From: Geodermatophilus sp. DSM 45219
GTDB lineage: Bacteria > Actinomycetota > Actinomycetes > Mycobacteriales > Geodermatophilaceae
DNA: 64,000 bases
Assembly: GCF_900104025.1 (NCBI RefSeq)
Contig: NZ_FNIQ01000002.1
Span: forward strand, 620,001-684,000
Reading direction: 5' to 3'
Shown: in pieces, positions 16,087-23,786 of the stretch
How the letters are laid out: the number at the start of each line of letters is the position of its first letter
Numbering within the stretch: the first letter of the stretch is position 1
Notes under the pieces: model-generated
What the model was told of the DNA's origin: nothing
What the model saw: the letters and a program-made list of their open reading frames with translations, nothing else
The model's database searches: none
Program-made: the position numbers and the translations under genes

Positions 16087-17418
16087 TCAGCGGTAGGCGG
16101 AGCGCCCGCGCATCCGCGCGCCGACGGCGGCGACCAGCGGGACCAGGACGACGCCGTCGCGGGCCAGTCGCGCCCGCAGCTGGCGCCGGTGCCGGACGAC
16201 GCCGACCAGGCCGATCGCCCAGAACAGGTACTGGACGGCGAACGCGGCGCGGAAGGCGTCCAGCGAGTAGTCGGTCGAGGCGCCCGGCGTCAGCAGGTCG
16301 AGCACCGCGCCCACGGCCAGCACGGTGAGCAGCGAGGCGACGAAGCCGCCGACGTTGACCACCCCGCTCGCGCTGCCCTGCCGCTCGGCGGGGTTCCAGG
16401 TGCGCGCGTAGTCGAACCCGATCATCGAGCCGGGCCCGTTGGTCCCCAGGACGACGACCAGCGCCACCAGCAGCCACAGCGGCGCCGGGCCCGGCCACAG
16501 CAGGACGACGGTCCACATCACGACGGTCGCCCCGAGGATGCCGAACACCAGGTCCGAGCGGCGCAGCGGCCAGCGCCCGCACAGCCGGCCCAGCAGCGGG
16601 CCGACCCCGATGCCGACCAGCACGAGCAGGGTGAGCAGGCCCGCCGCGGTCGCCGGGCTCAGGCCCTGGCCGAGCACGAGGAAGGGGTAGCCCCACAGCA
16701 GCGCGAAGACGGTGCCGGAGAACTGGGTGACCAGGTGGGTGTAGAGGCCGATCCGGGTGCCCGACTCGCGCCAGGTCAGCGCCAGCGCGCGGCGCACCTC
16801 CGCGAGGTCCGCCGGCGCGGCCGGCTCGGTGCCGGGCGGTGCGTCGCGCAGCGCGACGAGCACGAGGACGGCGACCAGCACGCTCACCGCGGCCCCGCCG
16901 AGGAACGTCGTCTCCCAGCTCGTCCGCTGGAGCAGCGCGACCAGCGGGTAGGCCGCGGCGATCTGGCCGAACTGGCCGAGGATGCCGGTGAGCTGGGTGA
17001 CCAGCGGGACGGTCCGGCCGGGGAACCAGAAGCCGACCACCCGCAGCACGCTGACGAAGGTCATCGCGTCGCCGGCGCCCACGAGGACCCGGGCGGCCAC
17101 CGCCGTCGGCACGTCACCGGCCAGCGCCAGCACCGCCTGCCCGGCGGCCATGGTCAGCGCCCCGGCGAGGATCAGCCGGCGGGAGCCGAACCGGTCCAGC
17201 GCCACGCCGACCGGCACCTGCATGCCGGCGTAGACCACCAGCTGCAGCACGAGGAACAGCGAGACCGCCGACGCGCCGGCGTCGAAGCGCTCCTGGGCCT
17301 GCACCCCGGCGACGCCGAGGGAGGCGCGGTGGAACACCGCGACGGCGTACGCGGCGAGGGCCACCAGCCACACCGCGTAGGCGCGGGCCGTCGGGCGGGA
17401 GGTGGTCGGCGTACTCAC
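16087..17418 (-). CDS. Major facilitator superfamily transporter
   Basis: A 443-residue protein with 12 predicted membrane helices, beginning VSTPTTSRPTARAYAVWLVA. The loop 2-3 motif is VALDRFGSRRLILAG, and helix 4-5 has GAGDAMTFVSVLRVVGFWFP, which recalls nitrate/nitrite- or hexuronate-like carriers. The C-terminal half has ARTWNPAERQGSASGVVNVG. The substrate is unknown. The GTG at 17418 has GGAG directly before it with almost no spacer, so the true start may be GTG 17478 (20 codons longer). Neighbours give no functional hint. Confidence 0.8.
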   Translation of the reverse strand: MSTPTTSRPTARAYAVWLVALAAYAVAVFHRASLGVAGVQAQERFDAGASAVSLFLVLQLVVYAGMQVPVGVALDRFGSRRLILAGALTMAAGQAVLALAGDVPTAVAARVLVGAGDAMTFVSVLRVVGFWFPGRTVPLVTQLTGILGQFGQIAAAYPLVALLQRTSWETTFLGGAAVSVLVAVLVLVALRDAPPGTEPAAPADLAEVRRALALTWRESGTRIGLYTHLVTQFSGTVFALLWGYPFLVLGQGLSPATAAGLLTLLVLVGIGVGPLLGRLCGRWPLRRSDLVFGILGATVVMWTVVLLWPGPAPLWLLVALVVVLGTNGPGSMIGFDYARTWNPAERQGSASGVVNVGGFVASLLTVLAVGAVLDLLTPGASTDYSLDAFRAAFAVQYLFWAIGLVGVVRHRRQLRARLARDGVVLVPLVAAVGARMRGRSAYR

Positions 17419-17510
17419 TCCAGGGACATCGTCACGGCGGTCGCCGTGCGTTCCCGGTCCGCCGGTGAGATCGGTCACGAGCCCGGTGTGCCCTGTCCGG
17501 GCACGCCGCG

Positions 17511-17570
17511 GACCCGGAGCCTGCCAGTGGCGGGGGCAGGGGGTCCTCGACGAGGGGGACGGGGTCCTTC
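17511..17570 (-). repeat. Dispersed intergenic repeat, degenerate copy H
   Basis: The minus strand reads GAAGGACCCCGTCCCCC, then GAGGACCCCCTGCCCCCGCC, then GCAGGCTCCGGGTCC. It shares the head and part of the core with the other copies but lacks the GCGGCGGG part. It lies upstream of the MFS start. Confidence 0.4.
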
Positions 17571-17688
17571 TACGGGTGAGGCAGGAATGACCGCCGCGGC
17601 CACCGGGCAGGAGGGACGTCGTCCGCCGCGCCCGACCGGGTCGCGGCCGCACGTCCCCGCGCACGACGACCGAAGTGAGGAGCCCCCG

Positions 17689-18090
17689 ATGGCGTCCGTC
17701 ATCCACTACACCATCGCGACCGAGGCGGAGAAGTACGCCGACTTCCGCCGCGTGCTGTGGACCGGCACGAACACCCAGCTGGTCATCATGACCATCCCGC
17801 CGGACGGCGAGATCGGCGAGGAGGTGCACGAGGACATCGACCAGATCCTCACCTTCGTCAGCGGCACCGGCGAGGCCCGGATCGACGGGTCGAAGAAGAA
17901 GGTGGCGCAGGGCGACCTGGTCGTCGTCCCCGCCGGCGCGAAGCACAACTTCGTCAACACCGGCCCGAACCCGCTGGTCCTCTACACCGTCTACGGCCCG
18001 CCGGAGCACGCCGACGGCGCGGTGCACAAGACCAAGGAGGAGGCCGACGAGGCCGAGGAGTCGGGGAAGGACGAGCCGCCGACCGGGTGA
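17689..18090 (+). CDS. Cupin domain protein
   Basis: A 133-residue single cupin. Motif 1 is GEIGEEVHEDIDQILTFVSG and motif 2 is GDLVVVPAGAKHNFVNTG, so H, E/D and H ligands for a metal are present. The end is a charged tail (KTKEEADEAEESGKDE). Cupins of this size often act as sugar isomerases, dioxygenases or stress proteins; the role is unknown. The ATG at 17689 has GAGGAG eight bases upstream. The downstream hydroxyacid-oxoacid transhydrogenase gene is 126 bases away on the same strand. Confidence 0.8.
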   Translation: MASVIHYTIATEAEKYADFRRVLWTGTNTQLVIMTIPPDGEIGEEVHEDIDQILTFVSGTGEARIDGSKKKVAQGDLVVVPAGAKHNFVNTGPNPLVLYTVYGPPEHADGAVHKTKEEADEAEESGKDEPPTG

Positions 18091-18216
18091 CCCGCCGGGC
18101 GGGGGCGGCGCCTGCCTGTTCCGCCACCCCCGCCCTGGCACCGGCCCCGCCCTCGCAGCAGACTGCCAGGCGCAGCACCCGACCCGGCCAGCGTCGATCG
18201 AGGAGGGGCCTCCCCC

Positions 18217-19512
18217 ATGGCAGCGTCCAGCTACTCCCCCGCGAACCCCGAGAGCGTCTTCACCTACGGGGCCCCGCAACTGAAGTTCGGCCCCGGCGCG
18301 TCCGACGAGATCGGGTACGACCTCGCCCAGACCGGCGCGAAGCGGGTCCTCGTGGTCACCGACCCGGGCGTGGCCGCCACCGGCCACCCGCAGCGGGTCG
18401 CCGACCAGATGACCGGCTTCGGCATCGAGGCGCGGGTCTTCGACGGCGCCCACGTCGAGCCGACCGACGAGAGCATGCGGTCCGCCGTCGACTGGGCCCG
18501 CGAGCACGGCCCCTGGGACGCGATCGTCGCCGTCGGCGGCGGCTCGAGCATCGACACCGCCAAGGCGATCAACCTGCTCACCACGAACCCCGGCGACCTG
18601 ATGGACTACGTCAACAAGCCGGTCGGCGAGGGGAAGGCCCCGGTCAACCCGCTGAACCCGCTGGTCGCCGTCCCGACGACGACCGGGACCGGTGCGGAGA
18701 GCACGACGATCTGCGTGCTCGACGTCCTCTCGCTGAAGGTGAAGACCGGCATCAGCCACGTCCGGCTCCGCCCGACGCTCGCCGTCGTCGACCCGGCGCT
18801 GACCCGCACCCAGCCGGCCGGGGTCACCGCGGCCTCGGGGATGGACATCCTCTGCCACGCGCTGGAGAGCTACACCGCCCGGCCCTACACCACGTACGAG
18901 CACAAGCGGCCCGAGGAGCGGGTGCCCTACAACGGCGCCAACCCGATCGCGGACATGTGGTCGGAGCGGGCACTCGCGCTGCTGGCCGAGTCCTTCCGCG
19001 CCGCCGTCCGGGACGGCGAGGACACCGAGGCCCGCGGGAAGATGGCGATGGCCGCGACCTTCGCCGGGCTGGGGTTCGGCAACGCGGGGGTGCACATCCC
19101 GCACGCCAACGCCTACCCGATCGCCGGGCGGGTCAAGGACTTCCACCCCAAGGACTACCCCGCCGACGAGCCGATGGTGCCGCACGGCATGTCGGTGGCC
19201 CTGACCGCGCCCGAGGCGTTCCGGTTCACCTTCGACGCCGACCCCGAGCGCCACCTGCGCGCCGCCCGGCTGCTGGACCCGCGCGCCGAGCAGACCGGCG
19301 ACCCCGCGGAGTTCCTGCCGACCGTCCTGACCGCGCTCATGCGCGACATCGACATCCCCGGCGGCATCGGTGCGGTGGGCTACGACGAGGGCGACATCCC
19401 CGACCTGGTCGAGGGCACCATGAAGCAGCAGCGGCTGCTGGCCACCGCCCCCCGGGACGTCACCGACGACGACGTGGCGGGCATCTACCGCCGGTCCCTG
19501 TCCCTCTGGTGA
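18217..19512 (+). CDS. Hydroxyacid-oxoacid transhydrogenase (iron-containing ADH family, ADHFE1-like)
   Basis: A 431-residue group III alcohol dehydrogenase. Marks are VFTYGAPQLKFGPGASDEIG, VVTDPGV, VAVGGGSSIDTAKAINLL (cofactor loop), PTTTGTGAESTT, ASGMDILCHALESYTARPY (metal His) and GNAGVHIPHANAYPIAG (metal His residues). The extra segment around TTYEHKRPEERVPYNGANPI and the IPHANAYPI block are features of hydroxyacid-oxoacid transhydrogenase, which oxidises 4-hydroxybutyrate while reducing 2-oxoglutarate without free NAD. The ATG has GAGGAGGGG about nine bases upstream. Confidence 0.8.
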   Translation: MAASSYSPANPESVFTYGAPQLKFGPGASDEIGYDLAQTGAKRVLVVTDPGVAATGHPQRVADQMTGFGIEARVFDGAHVEPTDESMRSAVDWAREHGPWDAIVAVGGGSSIDTAKAINLLTTNPGDLMDYVNKPVGEGKAPVNPLNPLVAVPTTTGTGAESTTICVLDVLSLKVKTGISHVRLRPTLAVVDPALTRTQPAGVTAASGMDILCHALESYTARPYTTYEHKRPEERVPYNGANPIADMWSERALALLAESFRAAVRDGEDTEARGKMAMAATFAGLGFGNAGVHIPHANAYPIAGRVKDFHPKDYPADEPMVPHGMSVALTAPEAFRFTFDADPERHLRAARLLDPRAEQTGDPAEFLPTVLTALMRDIDIPGGIGAVGYDEGDIPDLVEGTMKQQRLLATAPRDVTDDDVAGIYRRSLSLW

Positions 19513-19519
19513 GACCGCG

Positions 19520-19561
19520 CCGCACCCGGGCGGAGGTCGTACGACCCCCGTCCAGGTGCGG
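19520..19561. terminator. Possible hairpin after the transhydrogenase gene
   Basis: Outer arms CCGCACC (19520-19526) and GGTGCGG (19555-19561) pair, and the inner GGTCGTACGACC can fold on itself. The middle has mismatches, so it is weaker than the other hairpins in the window. Confidence 0.4.
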
Positions 19562-19615
19562 CACCGACCGGCCGGCTGGTGCAGTGCCCCCGGGACCGAC
19601 CGGGAGGGGTGTGCC

Positions 19616-20167
19616 ATGGCCACGAACGCTGCCGCGTGTCGCCGGCTGCTGTGCGTGGCGCCGCTCGTGCCCGCCGGTGGGGTCGACACCCTGCTGACGG
19701 CGTTCGGCATGCTCGCCGACGACCGGCCGGACCTCACCGTGGACGTCCTCGGCGGCGGGGGGCTGTACCGAGTCCTGCGCGCGCACGCGGCGTACCTGGG
19801 CGTGGCCGAACGCGTGCACTTCCGCGGCTCGCCGCCCGCCCCGGCGGTGCGGGCGGCGGTGCACGGCTGCGCCGTCCTGGTGCTGCCGCACCGGCACGAC
19901 GGCGCCGCCGCGGCGCCGACCGTCGAGGTGGCCCTGCTGGAGGCCCTCGCGAACGCCTGCCCGGTGGTGGCGACCCCGTGCGCGACGCGGGGATCGGCCC
20001 TGCCCGACACGCAGCTCGTGGTCCGCCCGGACGCACCCACCGTGCTGGCCCAGGCCCTGGAGACCGCGCTGGACGCACCGGGCTCCACCGACCGGCCCGG
20101 GGTGTGCGACGGACCGGACCACGACGGGCACCTCCTCCGGCGGGCCTGGCTCCGGGTCGTCCGGTGA
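19616..20167 (+). CDS. Stand-alone C-terminal domain of a GT-B glycosyltransferase (possibly truncated)
   Basis: A 183-residue protein starting MATNAAACRRLLCVAPLVPA. It holds only the nucleotide-sugar half of a GT4-type enzyme: LVPAGGVDTLLTAFGMLADD, LDVLGGGGLYRVLRAHAAYLG, VHFRGSPPAPAVRAAVHGCA and VEVALLEALANACPVVATPC, where the family ExxxxxxxE second Glu region is EVALLEALA. The acceptor-binding N-terminal half is absent, and no frame upstream supplies it. It may be a remnant, a regulatory domain or part of a two-subunit enzyme. GGGAGGGG precedes the ATG. Confidence 0.6.
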   Translation: MATNAAACRRLLCVAPLVPAGGVDTLLTAFGMLADDRPDLTVDVLGGGGLYRVLRAHAAYLGVAERVHFRGSPPAPAVRAAVHGCAVLVLPHRHDGAAAAPTVEVALLEALANACPVVATPCATRGSALPDTQLVVRPDAPTVLAQALETALDAPGSTDRPGVCDGPDHDGHLLRRAWLRVVR

Positions 20168-20295
20168 CACCTGGAGGGCGGACCACCGCTCCCCTGTCCG
20201 GGGCAGGACCCCGGCCCGGCCCTTGCGCTCCGGCACCGCGGGGTGGCACAACACCCGGGCAGGCTCCTCCCGCGCCTGCGGGCGACGGGGGTGCG

Positions 20296-21699
20296 ATGAC
20301 GACGGAGCTGACGGCGGCCGCCCCGCCGTCCGGGCACCCGGGATGGGTGGTCCTCGCGGACGTCGCGACCGGCGACCGGCCCGCGCCGCAGTCCCCCTCG
20401 GTGAGCCGGGTCGTCCGCCGGTTCGTGCTGGCCAACCTGGTCGCCGTCGTCCTGCTGCTGGCCGGCGGCCTCTGGGCCGGGGCGGAGGCGGCCGAGGACG
20501 AGGCCCTGGTCGACGCCCGGCGCACCACGGACCTGCTGGCCGCCGTCCTCGTGCAGCCGCTCGTCGATGAGGCGCTGCTGGCCGGGGACCCCGCGGCCGT
20601 CGCCGCCGTCGACGCCGCGCTGCGGGACCGGCTGGCGGAGACCGCCGTCCTCCGGCTCAAGATCTGGACCGCCGACGGGCGGGTCGTGTACTCCGACGAG
20701 GCCCGCCTGATCGGGCTGACCTACCCGCTGGACGACGCCGGCCGGCAGACCCTGCGCGACGGCGTCACCCGCGCCGCGGTCAGCGACCTCAGCCGCCCGG
20801 AGAACCGGTTCGAGCCCTCGGCCGGCCGGCTGCTGGAGGTCTACGGGCTGATGGCGGCTCCCGGTGGCGAGCCGCTGCTGCTGGAGACCTACTCGACGTA
20901 CGAGGAGGCCATCGAGCGCCGGTTCGAGATCTGGGTGCAGTTCGCGCCCATCTCGATGGTCGTGCTGCTGACCCTGGTCGCGGTGCAGCTGCCGCTCGCC
21001 TGGCGCATGGCGACCCAGCTGCGCGCGACGCAGCAGGAGCGCGAGCTGCTGCAGGTCCGGGCGCTGGACGCCTCGACGGAGGAACGCCGGCTGATCGCCG
21101 GGAGCCTGCACGACGGCATCGTGCAGGACGTCTCGGCCTCGGCGCTGCTGGTCGCCCGCGCCGCCGACGACCTGCGGGCCGGTCCGGGGGACGGGCGGCA
21201 CCGGCAGGTGGGCGAGGTGCTCGGCCAGGCGGCCCGGGCGCTGCGCGAGTCGGTGGGCTCCCTGCGCTCCCTGCTGGTGGAGATCCACCCGCCGACCCTC
21301 GAGCGCGCCGGGCTGCCGGCGGCCCTGGCCGACCTGACCGCGCGGCTGCGGCCGCGGGGCATCGAGGTCCGGCTGGACGTGGCCGGGGACCTCGACGTCG
21401 AACCCGAGACCGCCACGCTGCTGCTGAGCACCGTCCAGGAGGCACTGCGCAACGTCGTGAAGCACGCCCGCGCCCGCAGCGTCGCCGTCACCGTCGCGCA
21501 GCAGCCCGGGCGGCTGGTCCTGGAGGTCACCGACGACGGCGTGGGCTTCGACGTGGCCCCGGCGGTGGGCCGGTCGCGCACGGGCCACCTGGGACTCCGC
21601 CTGCTGGCCGACCGCGCCGCGGCGGCCGGGGCCCGGCTCGCGGTGCGCACCGCCCCGGGTGCCGGGACGACGCTGCGGCTGGAGGTGTCCACCCCGTGA
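20296..21699 (+). CDS. Sensor histidine kinase (HisKA_3/NarX type)
   Basis: A 467-residue membrane kinase. One membrane helix lies at about residues 40-66 and another at about 218-240, enclosing an extracytoplasmic sensor domain of about 150 residues. The phospho-acceptor His272 is in IAGSLHDGIVQDVSA (HisKA_3 dimerisation domain). The ATPase has the N box TVQEALRNVVKHA and the G boxes TDDGVGFD and GHLGLRLLADRA. The stop overlaps the start of the response regulator (GTGA), so the two form one translated pair. The signal is unknown; the sensor domain has no motif I recognise. Confidence 0.9.
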   Translation: MTTELTAAAPPSGHPGWVVLADVATGDRPAPQSPSVSRVVRRFVLANLVAVVLLLAGGLWAGAEAAEDEALVDARRTTDLLAAVLVQPLVDEALLAGDPAAVAAVDAALRDRLAETAVLRLKIWTADGRVVYSDEARLIGLTYPLDDAGRQTLRDGVTRAAVSDLSRPENRFEPSAGRLLEVYGLMAAPGGEPLLLETYSTYEEAIERRFEIWVQFAPISMVVLLTLVAVQLPLAWRMATQLRATQQERELLQVRALDASTEERRLIAGSLHDGIVQDVSASALLVARAADDLRAGPGDGRHRQVGEVLGQAARALRESVGSLRSLLVEIHPPTLERAGLPAALADLTARLRPRGIEVRLDVAGDLDVEPETATLLLSTVQEALRNVVKHARARSVAVTVAQQPGRLVLEVTDDGVGFDVAPAVGRSRTGHLGLRLLADRAAAAGARLAVRTAPGAGTTLRLEVSTP

Positions 21700-22376
21700 T
21701 CGACGTGCTGGTCGTCGACGACCACGCGCTCATGCGCACCGGCCTCTCCGGCCTGATCACCGCGGCCGGCGACATGCGCGTGGTCGGAACGGCCGCCGAC
21801 GGCGCCGAGGCGGTCGCGGAGGTGGCCCGGCTGGCGCCGCACGTGGTGCTCATGGACCTGTCCATGCCGGTCCTGGACGGCGTCGGCGCCACCCGCCGCA
21901 TCGTCGAGGAGCACCCCGACGTCGAGGTGCTGGTGCTGACCTCCTTCTCCGACCAGCGGCGGGTGATCGAGGCCCTGGACGCGGGCGCCAGCGGCTACGT
22001 GCTCAAGGACGCCGAGCCGACCGACCTGCTCGCCGCCATCCGCTCGACCGCCCGCGGCCACTCCCCCCTCGACCCGCGGGTGGCCCGTACCGTGCTGCAC
22101 GCCCGGCGCTCCCCCGCCCGCGAGGCCGAGCTGACCGACCGGGAGCAGGAGGTGCTCGCACTGGTCGGCCGCGGCCTGGCCAACAAGCAGATCGCCCGCC
22201 GCCTCGGCATCCGCGAGAGCACCGTCAAGGCGCACCTGACCAGCGTCTTCCAGCGGATCGGCGTCCGGGACCGCACCTCCGCGGCGCTCTGGGCCCGCAC
22301 CCACCTCCCCGAGGAGGACGCGCCGGCGGGGCCCCCCGCAGGGGCCCGCCGCGAGCCTGCGGGCGGAGGGGGGTAG
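21696..22376 (+). CDS. NarL/LuxR-type response regulator
   Basis: A 226-residue protein with a receiver domain (acid pocket VVDDH, phospho-acceptor Asp54 in VLMDLSMPVLDG, Lys in GYVLKDAE). A LuxR DNA-binding domain follows (LTDREQEVLALVGRGLANKQ, then ARRLGIRESTVKAHLTSVFQ). It starts with GTG inside the kinase stop codon. The last 20 or so residues (GPPAGARREPAGGGG) are encoded by a dispersed repeat, so the native C-terminus was probably shorter and was replaced by repeat insertion. Confidence 0.92.
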   Translation: MIDVLVVDDHALMRTGLSGLITAAGDMRVVGTAADGAEAVAEVARLAPHVVLMDLSMPVLDGVGATRRIVEEHPDVEVLVLTSFSDQRRVIEALDAGASGYVLKDAEPTDLLAAIRSTARGHSPLDPRVARTVLHARRSPAREAELTDREQEVLALVGRGLANKQIARRLGIRESTVKAHLTSVFQRIGVRDRTSAALWARTHLPEEDAPAGPPAGARREPAGGGG

Positions 22377-22386
22377 GGGTCCTCCC
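22328..22386 (-). repeat. Dispersed intergenic repeat, copy C
   Basis: The minus strand reads GAGGACCCCTACCCCCCTCC, then GCAGGCTCGCGGCGGGCCCC, then TGCGGGGGGCCCC. It begins immediately after the stop of the GAF regulator gene (22387, minus) and overlaps the last codons of the response regulator on the other strand. Confidence 0.7.
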
Positions 22387-23655
22387 TCACCCCTGCCGGA
22401 GACGCTCCACCAGCGGCGCGGTCGAGGCCGGCAGCAGCCGGGCGACCGGGGTGGGCAGCCGCAGCTCGACGGCGACGTCCTCGTCGACCCGGTAGGGCTG
22501 GGTCAGCAGCAGCGACCCGAGGGTGCGGCGCAGCCGGGACACCTCGGCCCGCACGGTGACCGTCCGCGTGGGGTCGCCGAAGAGGTCCCCGGCCAGGGCC
22601 GCGGCCGAGCGCCCCGCCGGGTGCCGGGTGAGGGCGAGCAGGATCTCGGCGTGCCGCAGGCTCAGCGGGGCCGCCCAGCTGCCGCTGGCCGAGGTCACCT
22701 GCACCTGCGGGCGCGGGCCGGCGAGGTCGAGGACCAGCCCGGCCGGCCGGTCGTCGTCCCCCGGGCCGTGCGGGCGCAGCAGCCAGCCGCCGGGCAGCGG
22801 CTCGACCGTGCACCGGCCCAGTGCCGGGATCCACAGCGGGCCGGGGTGCACCTCGTCGGGCAGCGCGACGCGGTCGGGTGCGGCCAGGCCGGTGGCGGCG
22901 GCGGTGCACCCGTCGACGCCGACGACCAGCGCCGGTCCGGTCAGCCGGGCCAGCATCGGGGCGGCCAGCGTGCGCAGCCGCTCGACGTGCCGCACGTGCG
23001 CGCGGGACAGCTCCTGGCCGGCCAGCGCGGCGACCGCGTCGACCAGCGCGATGGTGCTGGGGTGCACGGTGGAGGCCGGGCCGGAGAGGTCCACGACGCC
23101 CAGCACCCGCCCGGTGACCGGGTCGCGCAGCGGGGCGGCGGCGCAGGTCCAGGGCTGGTGGCCCTCCGCGTAGTGCTCGGCGGCGTGCACCTGCAGCGGC
23201 GCGCGGACCACCACGCTGGTGCCGATCGCGTTGGTGCCCACGACGTCCTCGTCCCACGAGGAGCCCTCGACGAAGCCGAGCCGGTCGGCCAGCCGGCGCA
23301 CCCCCGGGCCGCCCTCGCGCCACAGCACCCGGCACCCGGCGTCCCCGACGACCAGCACCTGACCGGCGTCGCGGGCCACCGGCAGCAGCCGCTCGCGCAG
23401 CAGCGGCAGCAGCGGGACCAGGCCGCTCTCGGCCCGGCGTCGCTCCAGCCCGGGCCCGTCGAGCGGCGCGACGTCCGGAGTGCCCGAGGGGTCCAGACCG
23501 CTGCCGCGCAGCCGTCGCCAGGACGCGCCGATGACCGGCCGCGGCGCCGCGGGCGGGGTGCCGCCGGCCAAGGCGGCGGCGCGCACGCGCGCGAGCAGCC
23601 GGGTGTGCACCCGCGGGTCGGCCCCCGGCGGGAGGGCGCTCTGCGCGGCGGTCAT
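22387..23655 (-). CDS. GAF-domain transcriptional regulator
   Basis: A 422-residue regulator. Residues about 40-70 (VIGASWRRLRGSGLDP) and the GAF domain (about 85-230, with GFVEGSSWDEDVVGTNAIGT and VHAAEHYAEGHQPWTCAAAP) are the N-terminal half of DhaR/AcoR-type regulators. There is no sigma54 AAA+ domain. Instead the C-terminus carries a winged-helix-like domain (LSLRHAEILLALTRHPAG, RTVTVRAEVSRLRRTLG). Such GAF regulators control nearby dehydrogenases or monooxygenases in actinomycetes. It is divergent from the NTF2-FMO gene, which is its likely target. GAGGAG precedes the ATG. Confidence 0.82.
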   Translation of the reverse strand: MTAAQSALPPGADPRVHTRLLARVRAAALAGGTPPAAPRPVIGASWRRLRGSGLDPSGTPDVAPLDGPGLERRRAESGLVPLLPLLRERLLPVARDAGQVLVVGDAGCRVLWREGGPGVRRLADRLGFVEGSSWDEDVVGTNAIGTSVVVRAPLQVHAAEHYAEGHQPWTCAAAPLRDPVTGRVLGVVDLSGPASTVHPSTIALVDAVAALAGQELSRAHVRHVERLRTLAAPMLARLTGPALVVGVDGCTAAATGLAAPDRVALPDEVHPGPLWIPALGRCTVEPLPGGWLLRPHGPGDDDRPAGLVLDLAGPRPQVQVTSASGSWAAPLSLRHAEILLALTRHPAGRSAAALAGDLFGDPTRTVTVRAEVSRLRRTLGSLLLTQPYRVDEDVAVELRLPTPVARLLPASTAPLVERLRQG

Positions 23656-23786
23656 GGGCGACTCCTCGGCTGTGACCTGCACCACGACTCTATGCCGTGC
23701 AACCCCCTGCAACGGCTCCCCCACCTGCGTTCCGGCGGGTCTGCTGGACCGTGACCCGTCCCGCGACGACGCAGGAGGCGCCCCGC
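23656..23786. promoter_or_regulatory. Shared divergent control region of the GAF regulator and FMO genes
   Basis: The 131-base region contains GTGCAACCCCCTGCAACGG (23697-23715), with two copies of TGCAAC ten bases apart on the same face of the helix. This is a possible regulator site. No clear -10/-35 pair stands out. Confidence 0.35.

Noticed and set aside
16087..21588. An open minus-strand frame of 1833 codons
   Set aside because: Only its last part (the MFS carrier) is coding. The rest is antisense to the cupin, transhydrogenase and kinase genes and shows no domain; long shadows are usual at this G+C.
23697..23715. A shared operator between the FMO region (GTGCAAC) and the monooxygenase region (GTTGCAC)
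   Set aside because: A seven-base word is expected several times by chance in 64 kb; there is no other link.
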